Part shown: one piece after another, positions 13,000 through 22,313 of the stretch
Layout: each line of letters starts with the position of its first letter
Numbering within the stretch: the stretch's first letter is position 1
Source: Xestospongia bergquistia
Taxonomy: Eukaryota > Porifera > Demospongiae > Haplosclerida > Petrosiidae
Assembly (NCBI GenBank): GCA_963965975.1
Contig: OZ014412.1
Span: 11,203,849 to 11,267,848 of the forward strand
Reading direction: 5' to 3'
DNA: 64,000 nt
The notes under the pieces: model-generated
The model's database searches: none
What the model was told of the DNA's origin: nothing
Seen by the model: the letters and a program-made list of their open reading frames with translations, nothing else
Program-made: the position numbers and the translations under genes

Positions 13000-13566
13000 C
13001 TTTAGGTTGGGAATCACTGCCTCAAGACACACACTCAACTCTCTATCTGAGGGTTTATGTTTGTAATGTACAATCCACTAACTTAAAGTTTATGCCAATC
13101 CTTTTTTGTTTTATTTATATAGGATATTTGGAGTCATGGATCTAGTGTGGTTGTAAGTTGGAGGAAATAATAATGTACGCTTTATTTATAATTTATATAA
13201 TTATACTATTTCTATCTTTTCTCCTTTTCTCAACTTTTTTTCTACAGATCTTTACATTTTGAATCACTGCCTCAAGACACTCACTGATCTCTCTATTTGT
13301 GCATGTAAGTTTGTAATGTACAATCAGCTAACTTATGAGTTTATGCCACATTCTTACTTCATTTTTTGTTTTACTTATACAGCATTTATTGGTGTCTAGA
13401 ATCTATGTGTGATTGTAAGTTAGAGGTAACACTAATGTCTGCTTTATTTTAAAATTTTTACTACATATTATATCATATTTTTTGTTCTTTTCTCACACTT
13501 TTTCTACAGATCTTTAGGTTGAGGGTCGCTGCCTCAAGATATTCATCTATCCCTATGCTGAGAAAG
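13000..13566 (+). repeat. Triplicated exon-like unit of about 250 bp
   Basis: The phrase CACTGCCTCAAGACA, or a close variant, occurs near 13015, 13265 and 13530, each within a longer repeated unit. Each later unit starts after a pyrimidine-rich TTTCTACAG/ATCTTTA and has GTAAGT-type sequences after about 57 nt, with a second acceptor/donor pair further on. This looks like repeated small exons with introns, but the putative exons do not share one open frame. A non-coding transcript or simple repeat growth are both possible. Confidence 0.5.
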
Positions 13567-13824
13567 TAAGTTTTTTAGTACTTTACATAAGGCCATAAAG
13601 TGTAGTATATCATTTGAGAGTGATACATTTGACAGTCGCAAATTGGGTAGTGTGTACTTGTAATTAAAGCATTATACAATTATTTTATCCTCTAGAGTAA
13701 AGGACTAAGGTGAGTATGTTATTCAGAGAGGGCTAATGAATACACAAGCAATTTATTAGTAGTCTCATTTTCATCCCCATATATCCTAGGGCTATTCTGG
13801 TCTGACCTTGACCATTAATTAAAA

Positions 13825-14060
13825 TACGAAGTGTTTGTCAAAATAAGCCACACCCAACAGTTAGTAGCTGTGTCTACTGAAGCTTGATAAGTAGGTGTGG
13901 TGATTGAAGTCAGCCTTTTATGTCATAGGTCATTACTTGAAATATGAGGTGTGGTTAAAGTAAGCCACACCCAAAGTAGATAGTTGGGCCTGTTGAAGGT
14001 TGATGAGGGGTGGGATGTTAGCAATTAGTCTTACATTTGTGGGTTTGGCTTTACTAAAGT
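13825..14060. repeat. Two copies of a dispersed unit of about 110 bp
   Basis: The phrase AAGCCACACCCA followed by GTTGATNAG.GGTG(T)GG occurs twice in tandem here. The reverse complement (CACACCTACTTATCAA) occurs near 10189 and again near 10730, in the left arm of the palindrome. It is a dispersed short repeat with no coding content. Confidence 0.5.
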
Positions 14061-15304
14061 AATGGCATGGTTTTAGCATAATTTCCAATGCCATTCTCTT
14101 CTTAGGTTATAGCATTATCTGTTATTGATAGAATACTAATTATATGTTTCTTAATATAAATTGATCATCTATTGTGAGTATTGTTTTTTACAACAGTTGC
14201 TATATTATAGAAAACCACATGAATTGTTCGTATATGATGGTTGTCATGGAAGTAAATGCATTGCTCTTTATAGTGAGTTATACATTACCATCCACATGTA
14301 CATCAAAGTTCTTTGTTTTACTCCTATCATGCTGCTTTGCTTGCTGTTTTGTACCTACTCTAGAAGAGGAGTGTTCATATCATTGTTTCATTTCTTATTG
14401 TAAACTAACTCATAGCAGTTACTACAACCATAGTATCTATCTGATATGATACTGAGCTGATGTTTTAATTTTTTTTTAGCGGTAATGCTTTATCAGGTAA
14501 AATACCATGCAGTCTTGTATTCAGTAACATGATGTAATATACTGCAGTAATTTAATTAAAGCGATAACTTAAAAGTAATTATAAATTTAAAAATAAGTTT
14601 TGCCATGCAAAATGTTAGAGGTGCTTTAATTAAGTATATTATAATATATGATCACATATTGTAGAATGTTGATGAATCTAGTAACAAATGTGCATTGTGA
14701 TCAATGTTTCTGTCAACATTATACTCAAGCTTATGACCACTAAAAGACAGTTGTGGAGGTAAATACTTGTCTTGACAAAGTTCATTATTATAGTAATACT
14801 ATAATAATAAATGAGTTTTGCTGAAGATTACAGTATTGATGGTCAGGTCTATCAATAAAGTCATACTTACCCAAGAACACATTATACTCTTGATGTATGC
14901 CATATATATATTATGATGGTAATGTAACAGCTGTGGCTCTCCATGCACCATTGTCTACCGGTCAGAAATGGGAAAGTTTATCTATAAAACTACACTGCTA
15001 GTGAGAATAATTTGTTGACACTAAATGAACACCAACAACAGTACTCATGTCAGTCAAATCTAGCAAAGTTTATATCCTTTTGTTTGTAACAATTGATAAT
15101 AAATATATTACATAAATATGTCATATATCATAGATTGTCCTTCAACATGTAGTTATGAGTATTATATAATTAAGATAAAATATAAAGTATTGTAATGATA
15201 TATGCAAGGAGTGTACACTGATAAAAGTGATATGACACTTAACATACTGAATTTGTTATGTGAGTTTCATACATCAGTATAACTCTATATGTGATACTGT
15301 ATAT

Positions 15305-17643
15305 CTGACTGTAGATGCTAAAATAGCACCAAAGTCGCTATTATGTAATTTTTAGTACAGGCTAAAAACCACAAATATTTTTATTTTATCGAAATTTTGA
15401 TTTTTGTAATACTATGTTCTACAACCTTCAAGCTATAAGTTGATGTGTTGTTTGTCACTAAAAACACTGTGGTTCTTGTGTTATGGTAAGTTTTGTTGTC
15501 CTAGTTCTGCTCGCGTTTAAATGAATGATAAATGACGCGATTAATGTTCAAATTAATAAACGGAAGTACGCCAAATTTTCTATGGTAACACTACTCAAGA
15601 CACAAACAATTTTACAGCCACATTCTTTTGAAAATGAATAGCAAGAAATGCTCCATCACTAAGGCTCTAAATGAACTTTGTTTGTCACATCTCAATGACA
15701 GTGACCAGGCAAAACTAGAAGCTTTTATTGAAGAATTTTTTTTGATGAATCGCACAAAGAGGAGGACCCGAACCCACCCAGTAAGATTGATAAAAAATGA
15801 ATACATAAACTTTGAATAATAAATAGTGACGAAGATGAATATGATAATTATGACTGTTATAACTATCCTGAAATAACAGCCATAATTGGGGATAGCATCA
15901 TTGAAAAGGACTCTGAAGACTCTGTCATTACTGATGACCTCGGCACTACTTCTGACATTGAAGGTAACAGAACTATTATGTAGTTAAAAAGTATTATCTA
16001 TGTTGATTAGAGCATTTTAATGGAGACAACTTGTTAACTGAAAGGGAGGAAGAGGTGATCTATGAAGGGACAATACATAATGTAGAAGAAGAAGATAAGG
16101 CGGCAAACTTCACTCAAAGTGGATGTGGATACACCTTGACTATGGAGGTCCCTGCAGTACAGCTTTTACTCCAGGCCATCTAAGTAACATCTGTAGCCAA
16201 TGTCAAGAGTTAGACTGCTCTTCTCTTGACCTTGTCCTTTTAGGACAGATAATGACTACAAACTCTCAGTCTCTGTTAGTCCAACGTAGCCATCAGAAAT
16301 CTATTACTCGAAAGAAGACAAGAATGTCTTATTACCATTAAGGCATTCAAACTTGCCGAACTACCTTCCTTTTTCTGCATGGAATAGGTAGGAAGTGATT
16401 GGATAATGTCTGAGTATCACATGGGAATTGTAATCGTAGACAACACAATGGGTTTACAATGCACGAGCTCATCCACTGTGTCACATACATTAAAAATTAT
16501 GTAGAGACTAATGAATACTCCTCCCAAGTCGAATACCAGGATATAAAAGAATGGACATTCAATTACTACCAACTCATACAACCAAACGATCAGTTTGGAG
16601 AGAGTACATCAAGGCGAGTAGGTCTTTATACATTCATACTGCAGGTTATCACAGCTTTTGTAAAATTTGGAAGAAGTTTCTCTCTCATATCCTCATCACA
16701 AAACCAAAATCTGACCTTTGCTGGGTATGCCAGAGAAATAACAGAACTATCAACAGTACAACTAATCTATCTGAGAGTGTGAAACAACAAGTAAACTTAA
16801 ATATTTTTATACTACAGTTTTATTTACCTTTAATAGGCACTCCAACAAGCCATAGCTCATTTAGAAAGAGCTCAAATGGAGAGATCACACTACAAGTTAC
16901 AATGTACTAAAAGCAGAGAAGACCTGAAAAGGACATTTACATTTCCTGATGGTAATTACTCTCCACCTTTGATTGGCTCTCCTTTCTCTTTGGATATCAC
17001 TGTGCACACAAGTTTTGACTTTCCTCAACAAGTTCATTATCCAACCTGGACCCATCTATTTCCTCACACCTGAAAATGTAGCATTTTCGGAGTTTGCTCT
17101 GAAAGGCTACCTAGGCAGGTAAATTCATAATTAATTTTGTTACTAACTTATACTTACTCTTGACTGTAGGTAAACTATCTCATAGATGAAGCTGTTGACA
17201 CTGGAAAAGGCTCTAACACTGTTGCCAGCTTGCTGCATGACTATTTCTCTAATTTAGGACTAGGAGAAATGGATCAACAGTTAACTCCATATTATTTTAT
17301 GATTATTACCTGTTTTAACAGTACCTTTGGTGCCATAAGGTAGGTAACTTACAAGAGAGAGAAGCTTTTCTTAGCATCTTCTGGTCAAAACCACCGCACG
17401 AGGTATTGTGGTTAAGTCATGTCATTTCACATAAACGAACGAGTATACATAAAATTTAAAAAAATGCTTTTTTTTCTATAAAAACACTATCTCTTAGTGA
17501 CGGAATTTGACATACTGTACCTTCAAAACGCAAAGTCCAATCCATTACGGGAACGCCATTCAAGACAACGTAGATTGTAGCCTACACAAAAACTAAAAAT
17601 ACTCAAATCCCGACTTTGGTGCTCTTTTCGCATATATGGTCAC
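15305..17643 (+). mobile_element. DNA transposon with DUF7869-like protein, copy 1 (internally deleted)
   Basis: The ends are inverted repeats of 33 bp, at 15305-15337 and 17611-17643. Both contain AGCACCAAAGTCG, and by eye about 27 of 33 positions match. The element is flanked on both sides by ATAT, a possible 4-bp target duplication, and it interrupts copy B of the segmental duplication. Its coding exons match those of the copy at 22314-24378 up to about 17277, where the strand-transfer part is missing. It is therefore non-autonomous. Confidence 0.75.
15633..17277 (+). pseudogene. DUF7869-like transposon protein, broken copy 1
   Basis: Coding traces begin with MNSKKCSITKALNELCL (15633) and an acidic stretch (DSEDSVITDDLGTTSDIEG) up to a donor near 15965. 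They continue from about 16096 with VANFTQSGCGYTLD-type sequence, parallel to copy 2, then exons near 16838 and 17170 with the same splice positions. Stops and shifts relative to copy 2 occur (for example around 16340-16460). The frame ends where a 1068-bp stretch present in copy 2 is absent. This copy preserves the 5' coding part that copy 2 lacks. Confidence 0.6.
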
Positions 17644-17860
17644 ATATATCAAGGTTGTTTCGTACATTTATTGAGTTATGAAAAACATAGGGGTTACTAG
17701 AGATGTGTAAGCATAGACTGTGACACACTAAAACTAGCTAGATGTAAGTACTTACTAAGAAATGCCATCTGATTTATGCTAATATACTAGCACACATGAC
17801 CTATCTAGTATACAGCCATATATGGAATCGGATTTAATTAGAATTAGAGTAAATTACACA

Positions 17861-18244
17861 AGATCGGGCGGATCACTTTCGGCCGCCTCCCACAGGACAA
17901 ACGTGCGAAAGAACGAACTTCTTTACCCTGCTACCATAAAGTATAATCCTTTACTTGTTTATTCTGATACCTTTGATAATTTCTTATCTTTACTGTGCAG
18001 AGCAACAAAGTTTATAAAAAATATTTCGGGCACATGCGTAGGCGGACAACAATAATGTCAATTCGTACGAGTGGCAAAACTCTTCTCACGATCAAGCAAA
18101 CTGAGAAAGCTATGGCTGGCAGGATTGATTGATGACTGAACTACAACACCATAGCCAAACCATTTCTTTCAGCAAGGAGTTCACGTCTCCAAAGAGCAAA
18201 AGATCTGAATGGGTGTGGACATGAGTATTCGGACACACCTTCAT
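17861..18244 (+). other. Unassigned sequence upstream of the pogo gene
   Basis: GC-richer than its surroundings (for example GGGCGGATC near 17868). It has an open frame ending at 18055 and another stretch around KAMAGRID near 18115 that look protein-like but match nothing I recognise. It could be a 5' part of the pogo element. Confidence 0.3.
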
Positions 18245-18430
18245 CAGTGTAGCGTGCTCTCAACGTGGCTCAACGTGTTTGCACTTTGCTCTCAAATTGG
18301 CTATTGCTCTCATTATTGCTCTCATTCTCACCTTTAACTTTGCTCTCAACGTCATTGTGGTCTTTACTCTCAACGTGTTCACTCTCATTGTGGCATTTGC
18401 TCTCAACGTGGTTGTTGCTCTCATTGTGGC
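18245..18430 (+). repeat. Degenerate short tandem repeat (TTGCTCTCAACGTGG)
   Basis: Variants of TTGCTCTCAACGTGG and TTGCTCTCATTGTGG repeat here. Read in frame they give the Leu/Ser-rich N-terminus (LLS.WLLLSL) of the transposase open frame. That part is therefore probably not original transposase. Confidence 0.75.
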
Positions 18431-20184
18431 CTAGCGATTTAGAATTTGCACGCAGTGCTGTTAAAGATGGCATATCTATTAGACAAGCAGCAGAGGAGTA
18501 CCAAATACCCAAATCTAGGCTACAAGATCACGTGTCCAGAAAGGTAATAAGTGGTAGTAAAAGTGGTCAAAAGTATTTGACAGAAAGTGAAGAAGAAGAG
18601 TTGGTATCCTTTATTTTGGAAACAGCAAAGATTGGATTCCCACGAACAAGAAAGGAAGTCTTGTCATTAGTTCAAATTGCAGTTAACCAAAAAGGCAAAA
18701 ATGTAACAGTGTCCAGTGGGTGGTGGGAAGGTTTTAAGAAGCGGCATTCCGAAATTTCACTTCGGACCACTGAGCAACTTGCCAATAAACATGCAGCAGC
18801 ATGCACTCTTGATGTATTAAGTAATTACTTTGATTTACTAGAGCAGACAGTTCTGGATAATGACCTTGTTTCAAAACCTAATCAGATATTTAATTGCGAC
18901 GAAACGGGAATGCCTCTCAATCCAAAGTTTCCAAAGGGCATAGTGGCTAAAGGTATCAAACATCCGAGAGCAGTAACAACAGGAAATAAAACCCAGATGA
19001 CTGTCCTTGCTTGTTGTAATGCTGCTGGATATTGTTTGCCACCTTTTGTGCTGTTTGACAGGAAATGTCTTAGACCAGCAATGTGTGATGGTGAGGTCCC
19101 TGGGACTATGTATGGTCTCTCAGATTCAGGGTGGATAACTAGTGAATTATTTGATTTATGGTTTGTACATCACTTTTTGCCTCATGCTCCTGCTGCTCGT
19201 CCTCTACTCCTATTACTAGATGGCCACTCATCACATTACAATCCTTCAGTTATCAGTAAAGCTGCTGAGGAGAAAGTGATAATTTTCTGTCTACCACCTC
19301 ATTCATCACATGAAACACAACCACTAGATAAGGGCCCATTTGGTCCATTAAAAACCTCTTGGAAAGAAGTGTGTCGGAAGTTTTTGGCTGACAATCCTGG
19401 GAAGGTTGTTAGCAGGTTCACGTTTTCCAAATTGTTTGGTGAAGCATGGATGCATTCAATGACTTTAAAAAATATTCAGGCTGGTTTCAAGTGTACAGGG
19501 ATTTACCCCTTGAAGAGGGATATGATTGTTCCACTGGTGAAAGATACAACCACCAGTACTCTTGCACAGCGCACTGGGTTGAAGTTTATACCACTGTATA
19601 GCCCTGTGCGGCAACAACGCAGATCTGCTGTTCCTGAATTCACACAGGAAGAAGAGTTACATTTTCAGAGAAGATTTGAAGAAGGTTATGATATAGATTC
19701 TGATAATCGTTACAATTCATGGAAAGAAATGCATCAGTCATCTAATGATGTTAATCCAGAGGCCAATCTAGGTTCTCCTTTGTCACATGATATCACACTT
19801 GTTAACAGTGATATGGCTACACATTCATTGGTTCCTGCATTTAATCCTTACATGTATCCATCCTGCACTCCCGATACATTTCAAGTAGTGGTACCTGTAC
19901 TCAATTGTCAGTCTCAAAAGAGTATTTGCAATGACTATACTATGCTTCCATTTCTCTATGTTCCTCCAAAACAATTTGAACACTCTGCCAATCTCCAACG
20001 ATCGTCTACTCTTTCAAAAGTCATAAATGAAGAAAGACCTGTACCCTTTTGTAAGCTCCAGTTATACCACCAAAACATAGTGGAAAAGTTTTGACTAGTG
20101 AAGAGAATCTCAGAGCTATAGAAGAAAAGGAAAGGAAGAAGCAGGAAGAACTGAGAAAAAGGGATGAACGAAAGGAGAAGAGAA
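18265..20184 (+). CDS. pogo-type (DDE_1/CENP-B family) transposase, main exon
   Basis: A 609-codon frame runs from 18265 to a stop at 20094. About the first 55 residues come from the short tandem repeat, so the true start is uncertain. From FARSAVKDGISIRQAAEEY there is a helix-turn-helix DNA-binding region, then the catalytic core: D212 (FNCDETG), D319 (LLLDGHSSH) and D355 (QPLDKG). The 35-residue gap between the last two is normal for pogo/Tigger. Coding character continues past 20094 in another frame (KHSGKVLTSEENLRAIEEKE, basic/acidic helix) to a donor at 20184/20185. So one frameshift lies between about 20055 and 20094, because the distance is too short for an intron. Function by family: cut-and-paste transposition at TA targets. 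The downstream phase-1 exons belong to the same gene. Confidence 0.85.
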
Positions 20185-20234
20185 GTAAGATTGTTGATAT
20201 CCCAATACATGTAATCGCATTTATATCTCATTAG

Positions 20235-22269
20235 ATCAAGCAAGGATTAAAAAATTGAATAAACGTAAGAAAAAGGACCTTTTGTGTTAGTATTATTAAT
20301 AATAGGAAGTGCACCCCTTGAAAAGTCTTCAACATGTAGAAGAGGTTCTCAATTGCATTCTAGCTTTGATGATGGTAAGCATTGTGAGTGTCAAGTAACA
20401 CCATACAACATGCACTGGTACATGTAGCTTGCTTCTTCCTATCTTTGGAGATAATCAATCACTGGGAAACATTTCTAATGAAGGTACCGTAAATCAGGAG
20501 AATTTCGTCATTACGTAATTTTTTGTACTTGTGATGATGTACAAAAATTATTTAAGCAAATATTAATTTATGCGCATGTGCAATATGGTGGAACAATGGA
20601 ATATACGAAAATAAATCAAAGAAAAAATTTAATACGTGAATATTTTTCAACATGAAATATTCCAGATTTACGGTATTATATAAATAATCATGTACTGGAA
20701 AGTTGCACTTGTAGGTTTTTACCACTCTACTTTTTCTGATATATTTACCACTAATCTCACATGTGCTGAAGCTGTTGCCGAACCTTCTTCTTTAACAGGT
20801 ACAATATATTAACTTGTCAGTGTTTCTGTCACAAATTGGTATTACTATCTAGGCACTGATAGCACTCGTAGTCTCACACGTCCTAAAGCTACTGCTGAAC
20901 CTTCATCAACAGGTATGTTAACTTGTCAGTGCTTCTGTCACAAATTGGTATTACTATCTAGGCACTTATAGCACTTGTAGTCTCACTCGTGCTAAAGCTA
21001 CAGCTTCAACAACAGGTATGTTAAGTTGTCAGTGTTCCTGTCACAAATTGGTATTACTATCTAGGCACTAATAGCACTCGTAGTCTCACACGTGCTAAAG
21101 CTACTGCTGAACCTTCATCAACAGGTATGTTAACTTGTCAGTGTTTCTGTCACAAATTGGTATTACTATCTAGGCACTAATAGCACTCGTAGTCTCAAAC
21201 GTGCTAAAGCTACTGCTGAACCTTCATCAGCAGGTATGTTAACTTGTCAGTGTTTCTGTCACAAATTGGTATTACTATCTAGGCACTAATAGCACTCGTA
21301 GTCTCACACGTGCTAAAGCTACTGCTTCAACAACAGGTATGTTAAGTTGTTAGTATTCCTGTCACAAATTGGTATTACTATCTAGGCACTGATAGCACTT
21401 GTAGTCTCACACGTGCTAAAGCTACTGCTGAACCTTCATCAACAGGTATGTTAACTTGTCAGTGTTTCTGTCACAAATTGGTATTACTATCTAGGCACTA
21501 ATAGCACTCGTAGTCTCACTCGTGCTAAAGCTACAGCTTCAACAACAGGTATGTTAAGTTGTCAGTGTTCCTGTCACAAATTGGTATTACTATCTAGGCA
21601 CTTATAGCACTCGTAGTCTCACTCATGCTAAAGCTACAGCTTCAACAACAGGTATGTTAAGTTGTCAGTGTTCCTGTTACAAATTGGTATTACTATCTAG
21701 GCACTTATAGCACTTGTAGTCTCACTCGTGCTAAAGCTACAGCTTCAACAACAGGTATGTTAAGTTGTCAGTGTTCCTGTCACAAATTGGTATTACTATC
21801 TAGGCACTAATAGCACTCGTAGTCTCACTCGTGCTAAAGCTACAGCTTCAACAACAGGTATGTTAAGTTGTCAGTGTTCCTGTCACAAGTTGGTATTACT
21901 ATCTAGGCACTAATAGCACTTGTAGTCTCACACGTGCTAAAGCTACTGCTGAACCTTCATCAACAGGTATGTTAACTTGTCAGTGTTTTTGTCACAAATT
22001 GCTATTACTATCTAGGCACTTATGGCACTTGTACTCTTAAAGCTACATCTAAGGAAATGAAGAAAAGTGTTAGAGGTGAAATGAATTTTATTGGCCAGTT
22101 ATCATTAATAGTTTCTATTATAGTTAGTAATTGCCTACATAAAACTTGTGCTCATCCAAGGGCAACCACTTGGGTGAATTGTTCGAATTGGTACCATTGC
22201 AGTTGTGTCAATGTATTATACACTGTTGCCAAGAGAAAAGACTTTAATTATGTTTGTGAAAACTGTTAA
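20235..22269 (+). CDS. 3' exons of the pogo gene: symmetric micro-exon array and PHD-like finger
   Basis: After the donor at 20184 a chain of exons with GT/AG borders follows, each starting and ending in phase 1: 20235-20264 (30 nt), 20306-20374 (69), 20451-20483 (33), 20715-20798 (84), then eleven repeat exons of 60 or 54 nt, then the last exon 22016-22269. The repeat exons encode GTNSTRSLTRAKATAEPSST or an 18-residue form, a Ser/Thr/Arg-rich linker. The last exon ends CLHKTCAHP...WVNCSNWYHCSCV...FNYVCENC and a stop. This fits the second half of a PHD zinc finger, a module I recall at the C-terminus of some pogo-type transposases. All exon lengths are multiples of three, so copies can vary without frame loss. 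Splicing is predicted, not shown. Confidence 0.7.
20487..20673. mobile_element. 187-bp MITE with TA target duplication
   Basis: The ends are CCGTAAATC and GATTTACGG, flanked by TA on each side (20485-20486 and 20674-20675). This is typical of a Tc1/mariner/pogo-mobilised MITE. It sits in an intron of the pogo gene, starting 3 nt after the exon end at 20483, so the TA of the target is part of the splice donor. Confidence 0.75.
20799..22015 (+). repeat. Tandem array of 11 exon/intron units (103 or 109 bp)
   Basis: Each unit is an exon starting GCACT and ending ACAACAG, ATCAACAG or ATCAGCAG, followed by an intron from GTATGTTAA to ACTATCTAG. Exons: 20853-20912, 20962-21015, 21065-21124, 21174-21233, 21283-21336, 21386-21445, 21495-21548, 21598-21651, 21701-21754, 21804-21857, 21907-21966. 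The introns after each of these exons are exactly 49 nt. Exon sizes run 60,54,60,60,54,60,54,54,54,54,60. Unit boundaries coincide with splice sites. Confidence 0.9.
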
Positions 22270-22313
22270 TTTTTGTATTAATGGTTTTTGACTGCAGTCT
22301 CAAATGACAAGCA

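Larger units (their letters stand above)
10010..14215. repeat. Long imperfect palindrome (about 4.2 kb)
   Basis: The left arm (about 10010-11790) reappears as reverse complement in the right arm (about 11810-14215). Clear matches: 10015-10100 with 14120-14210 (TGATCATCTATTGTGAGTAT), 11400-11430 with 12180-12215 (TATTCTCAGACTACAGTAAG), and 11520-11650 with 11940-12060. The centre is near 11797, around GTATACTGACTCAGTATAC. The right arm is longer because a 250-bp unit is triplicated there; the left arm carries the separate fold-back element at 10305-10712. No transposase was recognised, so it is either a large fold-back element or an inverted segmental duplication. Confidence 0.7.
14395..17860. 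repeat. Segmental duplication, copy B, split by a transposon
   Basis: Pieces at 14395-15304 and 17650-17860 match consecutive pieces of 2205-3965 in order and orientation. They are interrupted exactly by the transposon at 15305-17643. The similarity stops near 17845, at TTTAATTAGAAT, where unrelated sequence leading to the pogo gene begins. Confidence 0.65.

Noticed and set aside
14161-14449. Two overlapping frames rich in Cys and Leu
   Set aside because: They overlap in different frames across the edge of the palindrome and the segmental duplication; composition explains them.
19956-20243. Minus-strand 95-codon frame
   Set aside because: Antisense to the 3' end of the pogo transposase; its poly-Leu/Phe stretch mirrors the Lys/Glu-rich coding strand.
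20799-22015. CRISPR-like regular repeat array
   Set aside because: Units are repeats along their whole length with no unique spacers, and their borders are splice sites in an animal-type gene. No cas genes are present.
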